Below, piece after piece: positions 1 to 9,480 of a stretch of DNA of 25,621 nucleotides. The translations under genes were made by a program, and so were the position numbers. The notes beneath the pieces were generated by a model. It searched no databases. It was not told the origin of the DNA and saw nothing but the letters and a program-made list of their open reading frames with translations. Origin of the DNA: Bremia lactucae (Eukaryota > Oomycota > Peronosporomycetes > Peronosporales > Peronosporaceae); NCBI RefSeq assembly GCF_004359215.1, contig NC_090619.1, positions 1,231,048 to 1,256,668 of the forward strand, written 5' to 3'. Numbering within the stretch: position 1 is the stretch's first letter; each line of letters opens with the position of its first letter.

Positions 1-125
1 CTTCATGCGATGGAATTTAAAATGATGGATCTGACCAATCAACATCGTTTTAAAAATTAAGTGGTCACATAGCGACCACTCCATCCAATGACATTCAGAG
101 TGATTGTCGTTTAAGGGAGGGATGA
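1..125 (+). repeat. 3' internal tail and polypurine tract of an LTR A retrotransposon
   Basis: This stretch recurs in inverted orientation at 25477-25606. It ends in a purine-rich run (TTAAGGGAGGGATGA, about 111-125) directly before the TG of the LTR, the position expected of a plus-strand primer (polypurine tract). I read it as the untranslated 3' end of an element whose body lies left of the window. A short inverted repeat (GTGGTC ... GACCAC, about 61-79) is kept in both copies. No coding sequence is visible. Confidence 0.75.
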
Positions 126-577
126 TGTAACGGGGTGTATCGTTACATGAAATTAACACTTAAAGGTTGTTAATTAATATACTATCTAAAAGGTAGATAA
201 TATTTGGAGGATATTGCTTGATATAGTAATATTCAGAATTCTTATCCATAAATAGGTATAGGCTATTATATCTATTTATTTCGCAGACTAATCAGCTGCA
301 GGAGTGATCAAAGAGAGTTACGGATAAGATAGAGATAAGAATTCATTTACATGTTTAGTATTAGATTATAATTAAGTTAGCATTTACAAAGATAGAACAA
401 GAGACACTTAATTATATTTAATACAGTTTTCATTTTACCTCTTAAGTCTAGTTGTCTTAAGAGAAGTCTTCCTCTGCACGTACAGTGTACGTCACCTAAC
501 GTATGGCACCACTCACAACTGAAGCAGTGTGAAGTGGACTTGTACTGAAACAGTACAAGTCGTAGTGCCCCGTTACA
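126..577 (+). repeat. LTR A, copy 1 (3' LTR)
   Basis: A 452-bp repeat that starts TGTAACGGGG and ends CCCCGTTACA, giving 10-bp terminal inverted repeats and the canonical TG...CA ends. Related copies lie at 19832-20278 (plus), 22171-22340 (minus, partial) and 25024-25476 (minus). Because the polypurine tract lies immediately to its left, this is a 3' LTR. A perfect 11-bp stem with a 3-nt loop lies at 537-561. Flanking 5-mers (GATGA and AAGCA) are not expected to match, since the other end of the element is outside the window. The open frames inside are reading-frame accidents of the repeat. Confidence 0.85.
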
Positions 578-1424
578 AAGCAGGTGGCAAACAAAAATCA
601 AAGACTTCATAAGAGTATATCTTGATGGCGGTTTCTGCAAAACTAATAGGGCCTTTTTAGTTTTATAAAGAAAATTCAACCTTATGCGTTGGCGGAGTAA
701 CTTTGCCAAGAAATATCAGTGGTACTCTTGAATTATAATTAGTTTTTTTTTGTCAAAGGGAGATTGAAAGACACTGAAAAAAGCCTTACAAGTTTAGCAT
801 TGGCCCTTCTGAGCGATGATTAATCAGTCAGAACGCTTTCAATTTCGTAATCGGATCTGCGTTTTTAAAGGTAGATGATGATAGATGTAACTCGTGACCA
901 CATGTGATTCTAGAAAAAATTAACTTCCCCAAACGACATCCAGGCCACGCTAGTAAGATATTGAACGTGAAGTTAGTTCTTGTCACTTACTCATTGCCGA
1001 TATATAGTTTGCAGTATATATATGAAGCATCCGAAAGAACGTCAACTTGGCCATTAAACCTGTGAAACAAAAGACTAATAGCTGCATTCTACGCAAAATC
1101 GATTATGTGCGTTAAGTTTTGATCGGCAAGGAAAACAATTTTAAAGGTGCTTTATCGCGATGCCTATTGCATATGACAATCATCACAAATGAGTTCACGT
1201 TTCAGAATAAACTGCAATGCGGATAACGATCACAGAATGTCAAATGACTCGACATCTTGAGGCAGAGCCAGAAGAATAAAGATCCGCGTACTTGCATGAA
1301 TTCTTTTCAAGTTCTCCAGTTCACATAGGCAGACAGACTACTGTATTTAAGTGTGTATTCACACATTGCAAAGAGCCGTTAAACCCATTATCTGAGAATA
1401 TCTAATTTGATATCAGTTGTGAGA
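578..1424. other. AT-rich stretch without a recognisable gene
   Basis: I see no open frame with family resemblance on either strand, no LTR match to the other repeats in the window, and no RNA gene apart from the tRNA-like sequence that begins at its right edge. TA-rich runs such as the one near 1011-1024 look like low-complexity sequence rather than a promoter with a gene attached. Confidence 0.5.
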
Positions 1425-1494
1425 CCCCTCACCGGGAATCGAACCCAAGGTCGCTCAAAAAAAAATTATAATCATACCACTTGACCACGAGGCC
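1425..1494 (-). pseudogene. tRNA-like sequence (degenerate tRNA or tRNA-derived SINE head)
   Basis: On the minus strand there is a perfect B box (GGTTCGATTCC, 1435-1445) and a good A box (TGGTCAAGTGG, 1477-1487). The T stem pairs over 5 bp around a 7-nt loop, the D stem can pair over 4 bp, and the acceptor strands (1488-1494 with 1425-1431) pair at 5 of 7 positions. The anticodon arm does not fold: it holds a run of nine T residues. The D-arm pattern resembles tRNA-Pro, but without an anticodon the identity cannot be assigned. It lies beside the point where the element A RT breaks off. It may be a dead tRNA gene or the head of a SINE; I could not define a SINE tail. Confidence 0.6.
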
Positions 1495-1522
1495 ATCCCA
1501 GCTGTTAAAAATCGCTGCCATC

Positions 1523-1911
1523 TTACAGCACGTAGGAAAAAATGTGAGGCTTCTTAACACAGAACGTCGGAGCTGAATAAGCTGATGTACTTGATCGAAT
1601 AGTGCCAGCTCGAACCATCTCTTTGGTCCAGGCTTGGATTGTTTGGCGTTGTTCGGCACATTGGCGCCATTGTTTGACTGAAATGGGCTGCGTGCCCTGT
1701 TTGAGGTGAATTGTTTTCATTGCTCGATTCCCTCACTTACTGGAGGAGTCCCATTCAAAAGCTCCGTGCGAAAAGCGGTATCCGCATACTTGCGTAGTGT
1801 TAAGTACGCTGGGTTACTCTGGAGAGCTTCCCATTCTTGACTCCTAAAGCATTCTGCTTTTTTCTGAGTCATGCGGATTTCCGACAAAGATGGTTTCGAT
1901 ATATTTGTCAT
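1523..1911 (-). pseudogene. Element A reverse transcriptase, N-terminal part only
   Basis: 1717-1911 encodes the protease-RT linker, ending in L-N-G-T-P-P-V-S-E-G-I-E. After a frameshift, 1523-1720 continues with I-H-L-K-Q-G-T-Q-P-I, Q-W-R-Q and S-T-S-A-Y-S-A-P-T-F-C-V-K-K-P, the start of the RT fingers in gypsy elements. Similarity stops just after the C-V-K-K-P motif (about 1540), where unrelated DNA and the tRNA-like sequence begin. The YxDD catalytic region is absent, so this is a fragment. Confidence 0.8.
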
Positions 1912-2099
1912 GGCGCAGCATCTTCAGCATTTGCTAGGATGTAATAAGCCGCGTCGTACCATGTTGGCCCATATGGCCATGCTGCCGATAATGGTTGAAA
2001 ATCTCGCGGCTCTGAGCTCCGCGAGCTACCCGTCGTCCATGTAGACATTGAAAAAAACGTTGTGTTTGGGCAGTCTTTGTTGAGCCCTGTCGGAGTTAT

Positions 2100-2469
2100 T
2101 CACCTTGATGCAACGCGAAACTCTTCCGGTACTCCAGTCAACACTGGGTTTTGTTCGCGTAGCCACATCATACCCAAAATTACATCTTTGTTTTTAGGAA
2201 CGGACATAGCTTGAAATGCTTCATATTTCATTGGTAATCCAGGTATCTGTAGGTACATTTCCATTAATCGTCGGGGTCGATGGACAACTTGGACATATCC
2301 AAGGTTGACTTGCATCATTTTTCCGTAATTGACCTCAAGCTTAAGCTTTCTCACCAACATTTCGGATATGCCGTTGAGGCTGCAGCCGTTGTCGATGAAA
2401 ATAATGACGGGCCTTGCTTGAAACGCTGCCTTGAAAGCTTGGTATTTGGCTTTGAGGATTGCATAAAGT
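2100..2469 (-). pseudogene. Element A aspartic protease remnant
   Basis: The frame covering 2100-2546 carries the retropepsin pattern: a hydrophobic run (V-I-I-F-I), then D-N-G-C-S where the family has D-S/T-G, and further on D-V-I-L-G-M-M-W-L, the conserved C-terminal motif. In the family the enzyme cuts the Gag-Pol polyprotein. The catalytic Asp is present but the following Ser/Thr is Asn, which should impair activity. The frame is joined to gag only through a frameshift at the zinc knuckle. Confidence 0.75.
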
Positions 2470-3829
2470 GCGCCACTGCTGTAACGATTTGACTCCTTAT
2501 GTTTAGGAGCGCGGCATTGTGGAGAATTGTGGCAACTTTGCCACAATTATTGCAAGTAGCTTTTGTGGTCCATTCGTCATTTTTGTCAATTATCTTGTCC
2601 GGCCGATTTGATTTCTGGAATATATTATTGTCGGGGCGATGGACTGCTGTGGACGTGGATGTCTTTGACGGCTGTGTCGGTGTGCGAGGTGCTTTCCAGC
2701 GTAATGCGCAAACCCCAAATTGGATGTGATGTCGATAGCCTCTAGGAGCATTGCGGGCTTTCTTCCTTAATATTTTTAGCAGTTTCTTCGCGTAACCCAT
2801 TTTGAAAGTATAAACGCTTCTCGAGGTCGCTAATGTCGAGCTCAGTTTGAGACGACAAGTCTTGAAACTTTGAGATGTATTCATGGATGCTTTCCTTTTG
2901 TATTAAGAGAAACATCCGCTCGCGAAGATCATATTCGAAGTCCGTAGGCCTAAAGCGTTCGCGTAGTTTATTCTTGAAGAGCGACTATGATTTGTGCATG
3001 TTCTTGCGCTCGCAGTCCGTTTAAAAGACACAATACCAATTTAATACGGACTTGCCGAAATTGCTTGAGATAAGTGTCACATAATCTGATGAACCTATTT
3101 TCATCAGTTGACTTTTACTGGCATAAAATTGCTCAGTAGCGAAGATCCATAATCAATTTATTCGCCGAATATTTCAAAGGGCTCACATCTCTATCGAGAT
3201 GCACGATGCGATTGACGTACATCGAAGGGTCCTTCTTTCGTTGCTGCCCGCGGGATGCAATGAGATACTTAAGGGTTCAGTAGTTTGCTGCATTTGCGCT
3301 TGCATTTGCGCTTAAACGAGGTTTTAAAATCAATTGTTGTTGCTGTTGTGTGAGGTACACTAACAGCTGCTGCATGGACATTGAGTCCACTCTTGCAGGT
3401 GCATCTATAGTAGACGACGAACCGGCCTGTGTATCGGCACGATCATCGGTTGGCGTGTATGCATTGGCCTTTTTGAACGCGTTGTAGATCGCGAAGCTCC
3501 TTTGTTACTTGAAAAGCTTTTTCTGCTCTGCTGGCGAGGTCGAGGGGTTGGAGACAGGCACTCAGTTGTACGACCTCTTCTTAGTGCTGTGTATTGTCGT
3601 ATATCAAAATCAAAGCAGAGCTTTAGAAGAAAAGAACTTATTAACTCTTAATGTCTAACTTCTCGTAACGATGGATAGTGTTGTCTAGCGACGCTTCCAG
3701 TGTCTCTTAATTTGTTCTGTTCGCATTTTGAGCAATTCAGTCGTTTCGTTTTTTAGCTGCGTTACGGGGCCGGGAGTCTTTACAATCCGAAATCTCGTTG
3801 CGAATGAGCTTGACAAGCTTTAAATTCAT
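2470..3829 (-). pseudogene. Element A gag pseudogene with CCHC zinc knuckle
   Basis: Gag forms the virus-like particle and its CCHC knuckle binds the element RNA. The frame can open at an ATG at 3829-3827, but stops follow. A glutamine-rich stretch encoded by CAACAACAA repeats lies near 3330-3350. The recognisable retrotransposon gag core (Y-D-L-R-E-R-M-F-L-L-I-Q, then E-Y-I-S-K-F, then L-R-E-E) lies at about 2940-2770. A C-x2-C-x4-H-x4-C knuckle is split across two frames near 2500-2550: the first two cysteines are in one frame and the histidine and last cysteine in another. Dead. Confidence 0.7.
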
Positions 3830-5656
3830 TGTCGGTGTTAGCTACAAATCACGTCGAAGTTTGTGAAGTGTTTTGTTATTCGACGACAGTGACTCTGTAC
3901 TGTACTGAAAGGAATCTGTGAGCTCACGTCATTTGCGTTTTCCCATACAGTGTGCAACCAGAAACAAGCCAGTAGTACGAGCGCAAAACAATCTAATTCA
4001 AAGAGTTTTAGTTAGGTTTTAAGCTCCTAGTTATAAAGGAGTGATGGGATTTGCCGAAGCAAAAGCACAACACATCCAATGAATGAGACCCAACTGTATG
4101 TACCGCTTTGAGTGCAACCACACTAAATTGCCACCGAACGCTCAAGTTCGCTCGCTAAAAAGACATCCGTTTGTGACCTGACGCTCCCCACTATGTGGCT
4201 CAAAGCCGATATCAACAGGATAACTCGCTTTCTACTGTGTGGCCACGACTACCCTTGTCTTGAACTCTTAAGGACTCATCAAGAGCTATAATGTAACACT
4301 TAAACGTTTGAGGACGCTAGGTGGACTCTGATGGTAAAGCTTTGGCAGAGAGCGACCAAAAGAGAACGAGTTATTGTTTTGCTGTTAAAAGCAAATTAAG
4401 AAGTGATTAAATTAGCTGAGTGCTTACGGGTTGCCCTGTCGCCAACTAGATAATTTCTCAAACTATCTAGGTCCTATTTAAAGATCTATCATTCGCTAAT
4501 CACATCTAATATCTACTCTACCAAACATTCTGTATATAAACCTCATAGTGTGGCTTACCCCATCTTGGAATATATTTCATACGGCATAAGTAAGTATTTT
4601 GAGTATATTTGAGCCAATCACATTTTAGGTATACCTTCCTTAAATTCTTAAACCTCGAATATTAATAGACAATTTTGCGTATGTATTTTTGTATTATGAC
4701 GTAGTTGAAGTCACTGGTACTACTGCCATTGACACAACTACGTCACACTCAGAGGTTCGTAGAACCAAGTGGCAACTAGTGCCAAGACTTTATACCTTAG
4801 AACACATACGGATACAGCGAAAGCCTTAGGAAGGCACGGAATTGCTTTTAGACGAAAACGGAACCGAGCTTTATTTATGATTTAAGTAACATACGTTCCC
4901 TAATTACCTTGCTTTAGATTTGGCAACACCGAAGCGTACCCCGTTAAGCTCCCCCTTCATTATGTTGCCATTAAGTGACGACATTCATTTCCATTCCCTC
5001 TTTGAATTCAGAGGTCAGATAGTTAATTTTACGGTCGTATTAAATATGACATCTATCCACGAGTCACCGACGATAAGCTTCATCCTAGAAGATGATATTT
5101 ACGTAAACTAGAATAGCCACACTCCTTCTGAGGAAAAGAATGAGGAATCCGAGCCCAATATGTTTAAGCGTGAAGACGGATTTCGGCGAGCCACGAATTC
5201 GCTCCCGAATAATTTACTCCATTGCGCATGACATTGGGCATAGGGCGTAACATCGTAATAAGTTCGCTCGATGCACAGCAAGAGCAAGATATTTTTAAGG
5301 ATAAGAAGGCTTCTATCAGTAAGCTCGCGCCTTACAGTTCCCGCCTCTCTGCGTAGAAACGATGCTTACGGCAAGGTGGCCGTCACTCAGCTGCAGCACG
5401 ATTGACGTCGCTCTCGAGGTCAGCACATTCTTTTGTCTGGAAAATATGAGCTCCGGCTTTTGGAAAGTATGAACACCACACGTCTATTTAAATTGAGTGT
5501 ACATTATTTGGGAATAATTTCAGAGGAGCAATAAAAGAAAGCATTTATAAGCTTGGAGGTCAAGAAGAGGCGGAGATGGATACAGTGTTGCCGTTTTGGA
5601 AGAGATGGAAGGGCAAAATTCAAATGTAAGTTGAACTGGCGAATTTCACGTGGTGT
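3830..5656. other. Interval between elements A and D, no gene recognised
   Basis: About 1.8 kb without a convincing gene. It should include the leader and any 5' LTR of element A, but I found no second copy to define edges. A TATA-like TGTATATAAA occurs on the plus strand at about 4530-4539. A plus-strand frame at 4920-5111 (63 codons) resembles nothing I know and is followed by stops. The codons after it (5112-5550) show no family motif. Confidence 0.45.
4697..4745. repeat. 11-bp perfect inverted repeat, 27-bp spacer
   Basis: TGACGTAGTTG at 4697-4707 is the exact reverse complement of CAACTACGTCA at 4735-4745. It lies in an otherwise unassigned AT-rich interval. It could be a transcript hairpin or the ends of a very small inverted-repeat insertion; no target duplication is obvious. 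Confidence 0.6.
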
Positions 5657-5854
5657 AAGTATGAAAAGGCTCCCCGGCCTCGTGACAGCCTTTCATGTAC
5701 GTGCCGAAATCTTACTGGCTAACAATGAGTCTAGCTCCCCAATAATAACACAGAGACATGCGGCGTGCTTCAACCGCTAATTCGGGTTAAACGACCTACT
5801 TAAGTGACATGTATAAGTAAGCTAAGTATCATGTAACGGGAAGATCCCATAACA
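5657..5854 (-). repeat. LTR D, left copy (3' LTR, truncated)
   Basis: About 198 bp match 11626-11815 with many substitutions. The 5' end of the LTR in its own orientation (at 5854) begins TGTTATGGG and runs into CCCGTTACATGATAC, as in the other copy. The far end (the R/U5 side, which should continue left of 5657) is missing and replaced by unrelated sequence. A modest purine-rich GAGTGGGTGA just right of it (about 5855-5864) is a plausible polypurine tract. Confidence 0.75.
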
Positions 5855-6225
5855 TCACCCACTCAAGCACCGTGAGTGCTCACAGAAAAAAATCAATAGT
5901 CGACGAAAGACAGGCACCCATGCAACGATGACGGAACGAGGTGTAAGTATCCAAGGAGCGCCGCAGAGGATTATCAGCGGCAGTGCATACGTCCACATAA
6001 TGGACGTCGACATTCGACCATGGGCACTTAAAGACTTGTCCTGAGCGCATACTCTGGACTCTCCTACCACCATGCGGGATCATTTCCGGAGCTTACGCAG
6101 CCTGCGCGGAAAGATGATTGATGGCGGATACGATGCGCTATAGACGTTGTGGTGCGTACCCGGATGATATCCAGCGGGCGCAGCTTTGTCGGTTGGCTGG
6201 CCGACAGAGAAGATCTTCGCGCTGA
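5855..6225 (-). other. Element D 3' non-coding segment
   Basis: Lies between the last recognisable pol codons and the 3' LTR. Reading frames here show no conserved motif. Its position fits the 3' untranslated part of the element. Confidence 0.5.
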
Positions 6226-7140
6226 TCATTCTTTCATCGCCTTATGTGTGAAATAGCTTGGAACGTTTACCGCCTCTGCCTCGTCCACGTGTTCATCATG
6301 CTCCGTCATGCCTAGACCGACTAGGGCAGCTTCTAGAACTCAGATCGCTGAGCGACCGCAAAGCGAGATGAGCGGACTTGGGTCAGCAAGTACGAGCGTA
6401 GCCTTGGTGAGATAGAGGCCGCCAATATTCCTGACGGATCGTGTCGACTCCGCCGACAGCAAAGTTCGAGTCCGCCGGGTCATCGACAGGTCGTTGCGAC
6501 TCACTCGCGTGAGGCGAAGACCGCATTCGCAACTCTTAGAGGGTTTCACTCGCCGGAACGTCGTCGTGACTTATCTTTGAGGCCTCAGCGACCGACAACG
6601 GTTTGGCTTCAAACTCTCGAACGACATCCGGAACATCGCGAAGAATAAGAGGAACGAAGTTCCAATGTATCTTTTTGGGAGGAATGCCTAACTGGCGAAC
6701 CCGGTTGTGGCCGCGATTAGGATCGCGCGCTTCCCATGTACTATTCGACCAGACGCACTCGGTCGATTCGAGTGATCAACAAGTCGACCAACGATACAGT
6801 GGAATTTTCCCGCAGCATCCTTAAGGGGAGGTGGACCGCCGCGATGAAACTGCGTTCTTCCTGGTCGCCCAGGACGATGTGGACGCCGCGACGGATCGGA
6901 CTGCTGACAGCCAGCTCGAAGCGGAGGAAGCGTCTCGGCGCGCTGCGCGAGTAGTGCAGATTGCACTGATATTCGTCAGTCGAATCGCGAGTTGCTCGAG
7001 CGTGTAAGGAAGCTGGAGCGCCACATCGTTGATCAACCGCAAGCTGGATAGCAGCCTCGCCCGATGTCGGCTCAGCGACGGGCTCGCCAAGATGGCCGCT
7101 CGGTTTACGCGCCATTGACACAGCGTCTGGGGAGACTCGG
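6226..7140 (-). pseudogene. Element D pol C-terminus: linker and chromodomain-like region
   Basis: The frame opposite 6830-6760 reads V-G-R-L-V-D-H-S-N-R, the start of a chromodomain in the style of oomycete gypsy pol. After a frameshift, 6690-6600 reads P-P-K-K-I-H-W-N-F-V-P and then D-V-P-D-V-V-R-E-F-E-A, matching the end of that region. In chromoviruses this module directs integration to chromatin. A hydrophilic linker of low complexity precedes it (about 7120-6860). The coding-like tail runs on to a stop near 6226. At least two frameshifts are present. Confidence 0.55.
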
Positions 7141-8500
7141 GAATCGTTGCTAGAATAAATCAGCCGCCCGACGTAGAGCGTAGGGTGCAGTCGCAGGGAT
7201 GTAGATACGTCGATAGCGTAATCTTCCCATCCTTCTGCGTTCCTTTAAAAGTCCAATAAATCTTGGAGCAAGTTTATTCGCTCCGAAGTTCATCACTGTT
7301 GAATCCTTATGTCTTCGTCACACGATCTCCTGGCTAAAAATAACTCACGATCTTTTTTCCACGTTTATCTGTGTTCACTTATAATACCTGAATTGTATGC
7401 CCCACAAACCGGGTTATTGGCTGTCGTTGCCGCATAAAGTTGCTCGCAGCGACGTTATCGATCGGACGTGCTAATGGTCGCGCTGCGTAGTTAGCCGCGA
7501 TAGGCGGTACCGGGGATGTTCAGCCCTCGATGACGGGTCAAATAATGTCTGCATCGCCAAGGGTGACACCACTTTGGGTGGCTTCGGAACGATTGCCGCA
7601 ACTGCGACCGTATGACCACATTAGCGCTGGTCATGGCGTGAGCTGCACTCGATAATTTTGTATGCTCGACATCGACTACATCCTCCCCAGAGTGTACCAC
7701 GAAACGCAGTGGGACAAACCGCGGCAAGAGGTCAGGCCGAAATGGTCGGTTTTTGTAGATGCATCATGAAAGGCCTATTTGCGCTTGATGCTCAACCGTT
7801 GTTGAGAGCGAGAATGCGAATCATTAACGTAGAAAGGCGTCAAATCATTGACGCGTGCTCAGCGTTGTTGAGCGCGAACTCAGCAAGCGGCAGAAAGAGC
7901 TCCGATTGGTAACCGATGTCGCATAGCTGCGATGAACTCTTCGAGAATGCGATTGACGCGTTCAGTTTGCCCATCGGTCTCCGCATAAGCCGTTGTCGAC
8001 ATCAGCACTATTGTTCAGAGAACCTCCAACAGTCTAGTCCAGAAGGAGGAAGTGAATCGTGGATCGCGGTCGGACACAATCGACTCTGGAAGATTATGAT
8101 AACGGTATACTGCGTCGATGAATTGCATCGCGGTCTCAGTCGCGGTGATGTGCACCATAACAGAAATGAGACGACTCATTTTACTGAAGCGGCCGACATA
8201 ACTAGGATGCCCGTGCGGCCTTTGTCGTCGGGTGAAATGCCAAAGATAAAGTCCATAGAAATAGATCGCCATGGCTCTGAGGCATTTGAAAGTGGTCACA
8301 GGGATCCTCCGACGAAGGCGACGGCTTCAAACGCTAACAATTATCAAAGGTCCGCACCCAATTACACACCCACTCATACAAGTGAGGCCAGTAAAAATTG
8401 CGCTAAAAAGCCGCGAAAGTCTTTTCGCAGCCCAGATGACCTCTAGCTGGGGGATCATGGAACTCGTAAATTATCTAAGCTAGTAAATCAGGATCATTAG
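7141..8500 (-). pseudogene. Element D integrase pseudogene
   Basis: The integrase inserts element cDNA into the genome. Opposite 8470-8330 is the HHCC zinc-binding region (G-H-L-G-C-E-K-T-F, then N-F-Y-W-P-H-L), with one in-frame stop and one of the two cysteines replaced by Phe. Opposite 8299-8015 is the catalytic core (Y-R-Y-H-N-L-P-E-S-I-V-S-D-R-D-P-R-F-T-S), and after a frameshift A-E-T-D-G-Q-T-E-R carries the catalytic Glu. 7330-7150 holds the C-terminal domain (K-L-A-P-R-F-I-G, then R-L-H-P-T-L-Y-V-G-R-L). Multiple frameshifts make it non-functional. Confidence 0.8.
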
Positions 8501-8552
8501 CAAGCACCGTCCGTGGAGCATTGAAACGATCAATACTATACACCAGAAAGTC

Positions 8553-9480
8553 TCACTCTAAACTGTAATGTTTGATGTGATCACGCTCTAAACGGAAAGA
8601 GATCCAGCTGAAGAATCGTTGGGTGAGCGTAGATACGGGATATGTCAGCATAATCGGGTCATCATCGTGGGCCGCTGCAGTCTCATCGTGTGGAGGTAAA
8701 GCTCGAACGACTCGGGTTGAATGCAGTGAAACACACCGCGGACCTGTCGTCATCATCGTCGTCAGTATTCTGACGACACACGTCCAAGCGAGGATCGTAG
8801 TCTGGACGTCGCGACAGGGCATCACCAAGAATTTCTCTTGCCGGCTTGTAGTGAACGATGAAGTTGTACTCAGAGAAGAAAGAAAGCGAGCGAGCCAACC
8901 GTTGCGACAGATGAGGGCTTTTTGCTGCGATTCGCAATAACGCGTGATCAGTGTACAGTGCAAAGGTATTTTTTCGAGGAGATGCATACTGCATAGCCAA
9001 AAGTTTCTTGTCGTGGACGGAGTGGTTCTTCTCAATGGGCTCAGTTGTCGTGACTGATAACTCACGATTCGTTCATGGCCGTCGTCGTCAAATTGCATGA
9101 GTGCACAGCCGATAGCGAAATTGCTGGCATCGCATACAACTAAAACGGCTTTGCCTCATCTGGCAAAGTTAAGACTGGAGACGAAGCCAGGCTCCAGTCT
9201 TAACTTCTTTCCAGATTCAAATGCGGCCTAATGCTCAGGACGCTACGTCCACGTGGTGTCTTTCTAAAGGAGTGACAGTTGTGGTTGAAAAGATCCAGCG
9301 TACTCATTCGTACATAATTTGTCAGACTAAGCCATTGACGCAACTTTGCGGGGTTCGTAGGTGTTGGTGATAACCAGATAGATGAAATCTTTTCAGGATC
9401 GACAAGAACCTTGCTATACTCAAGAAGCAGCCGAGCCCCGTTTTTTTCGGCGCACAAAATAAACACTTCTTCAAATTCGC
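8553..9480 (-). pseudogene. Element D RT tail and RNase H pseudogene
   Basis: At 9480 the minus strand starts mid-RT with A-N-L-K-K-C, followed by V-L-V-D-P-E-K-I and L-R-Q-W-L-S-L-T-N-Y, the RT thumb/connection. RNase H follows from about 9140 (F-A-I-G/S-x-A-L-M-Q-F-D-D-D-G, I-V-S-Y-Q-S-R-Q-L-S), shifts frame near 9010, and continues with L-Y-T-D-H-A-L-L-R and L-G-D-A-L-S-R-R-P-D-Y. RNase H removes template RNA during reverse transcription. A 15-bp foldback (9166-9206) interrupts the RT/RNase H junction. Confidence 0.85.
9166..9206. repeat. 15-bp perfect foldback within element D
   Basis: AAGTTAAGACTGGAG (9166-9180) and CTCCAGTCTTAACTT (9192-9206) are exact reverse complements with an 11-nt loop. 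One arm lies in codons expected at this place (S-P-V-L-T-L); the other arm appears to be an extra inverted copy of it, as left by template switching onto the opposite strand. Confidence 0.8.

Larger units (their letters stand above)
1523..3829 (-). mobile_element. Element A: truncated Ty3/gypsy-type retrotransposon (gag, protease, start of RT)
   Basis: Reading leftward on the minus strand come a degraded gag, a CCHC knuckle, an aspartic protease and the first part of a reverse transcriptase, the order of Ty3/gypsy pol. Coding is interrupted by several frameshifts and stops. The element stops at about 1540 inside RT, so the RT catalytic core, RNase H, integrase and the 3' LTR are missing. I could not define a 5' LTR upstream: two sites ending GTGCAACCA (3951-3960 and near 4109-4117) could be primer binding site relics, but neither is followed by a clear LTR edge. 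Confidence 0.8.

Noticed and set aside
377..709. Open frame on the minus strand whose protein recurs at 20120-20488 and 24907-25167
   Set aside because: The shared residues come from LTR A itself; the frame is not kept open in all copies and has no protein-level constraint. It is a reading-frame accident of a repeated LTR.
3289..3312. Two tandem copies of a 12-bp unit (TGCATTTGCGCT)
   Set aside because: A short in-frame repeat in a glutamine- and alanine-rich part of gag; ordinary slippage.
4920..5111. 63-codon plus-strand frame
   Set aside because: No recognisable motif, no matching upstream or downstream coding sequence, and a length that chance explains.
5553..5780. 75-codon plus-strand frame running into LTR D
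   Set aside because: Its second half is LTR sequence read in an arbitrary frame. The first half shows no family resemblance.
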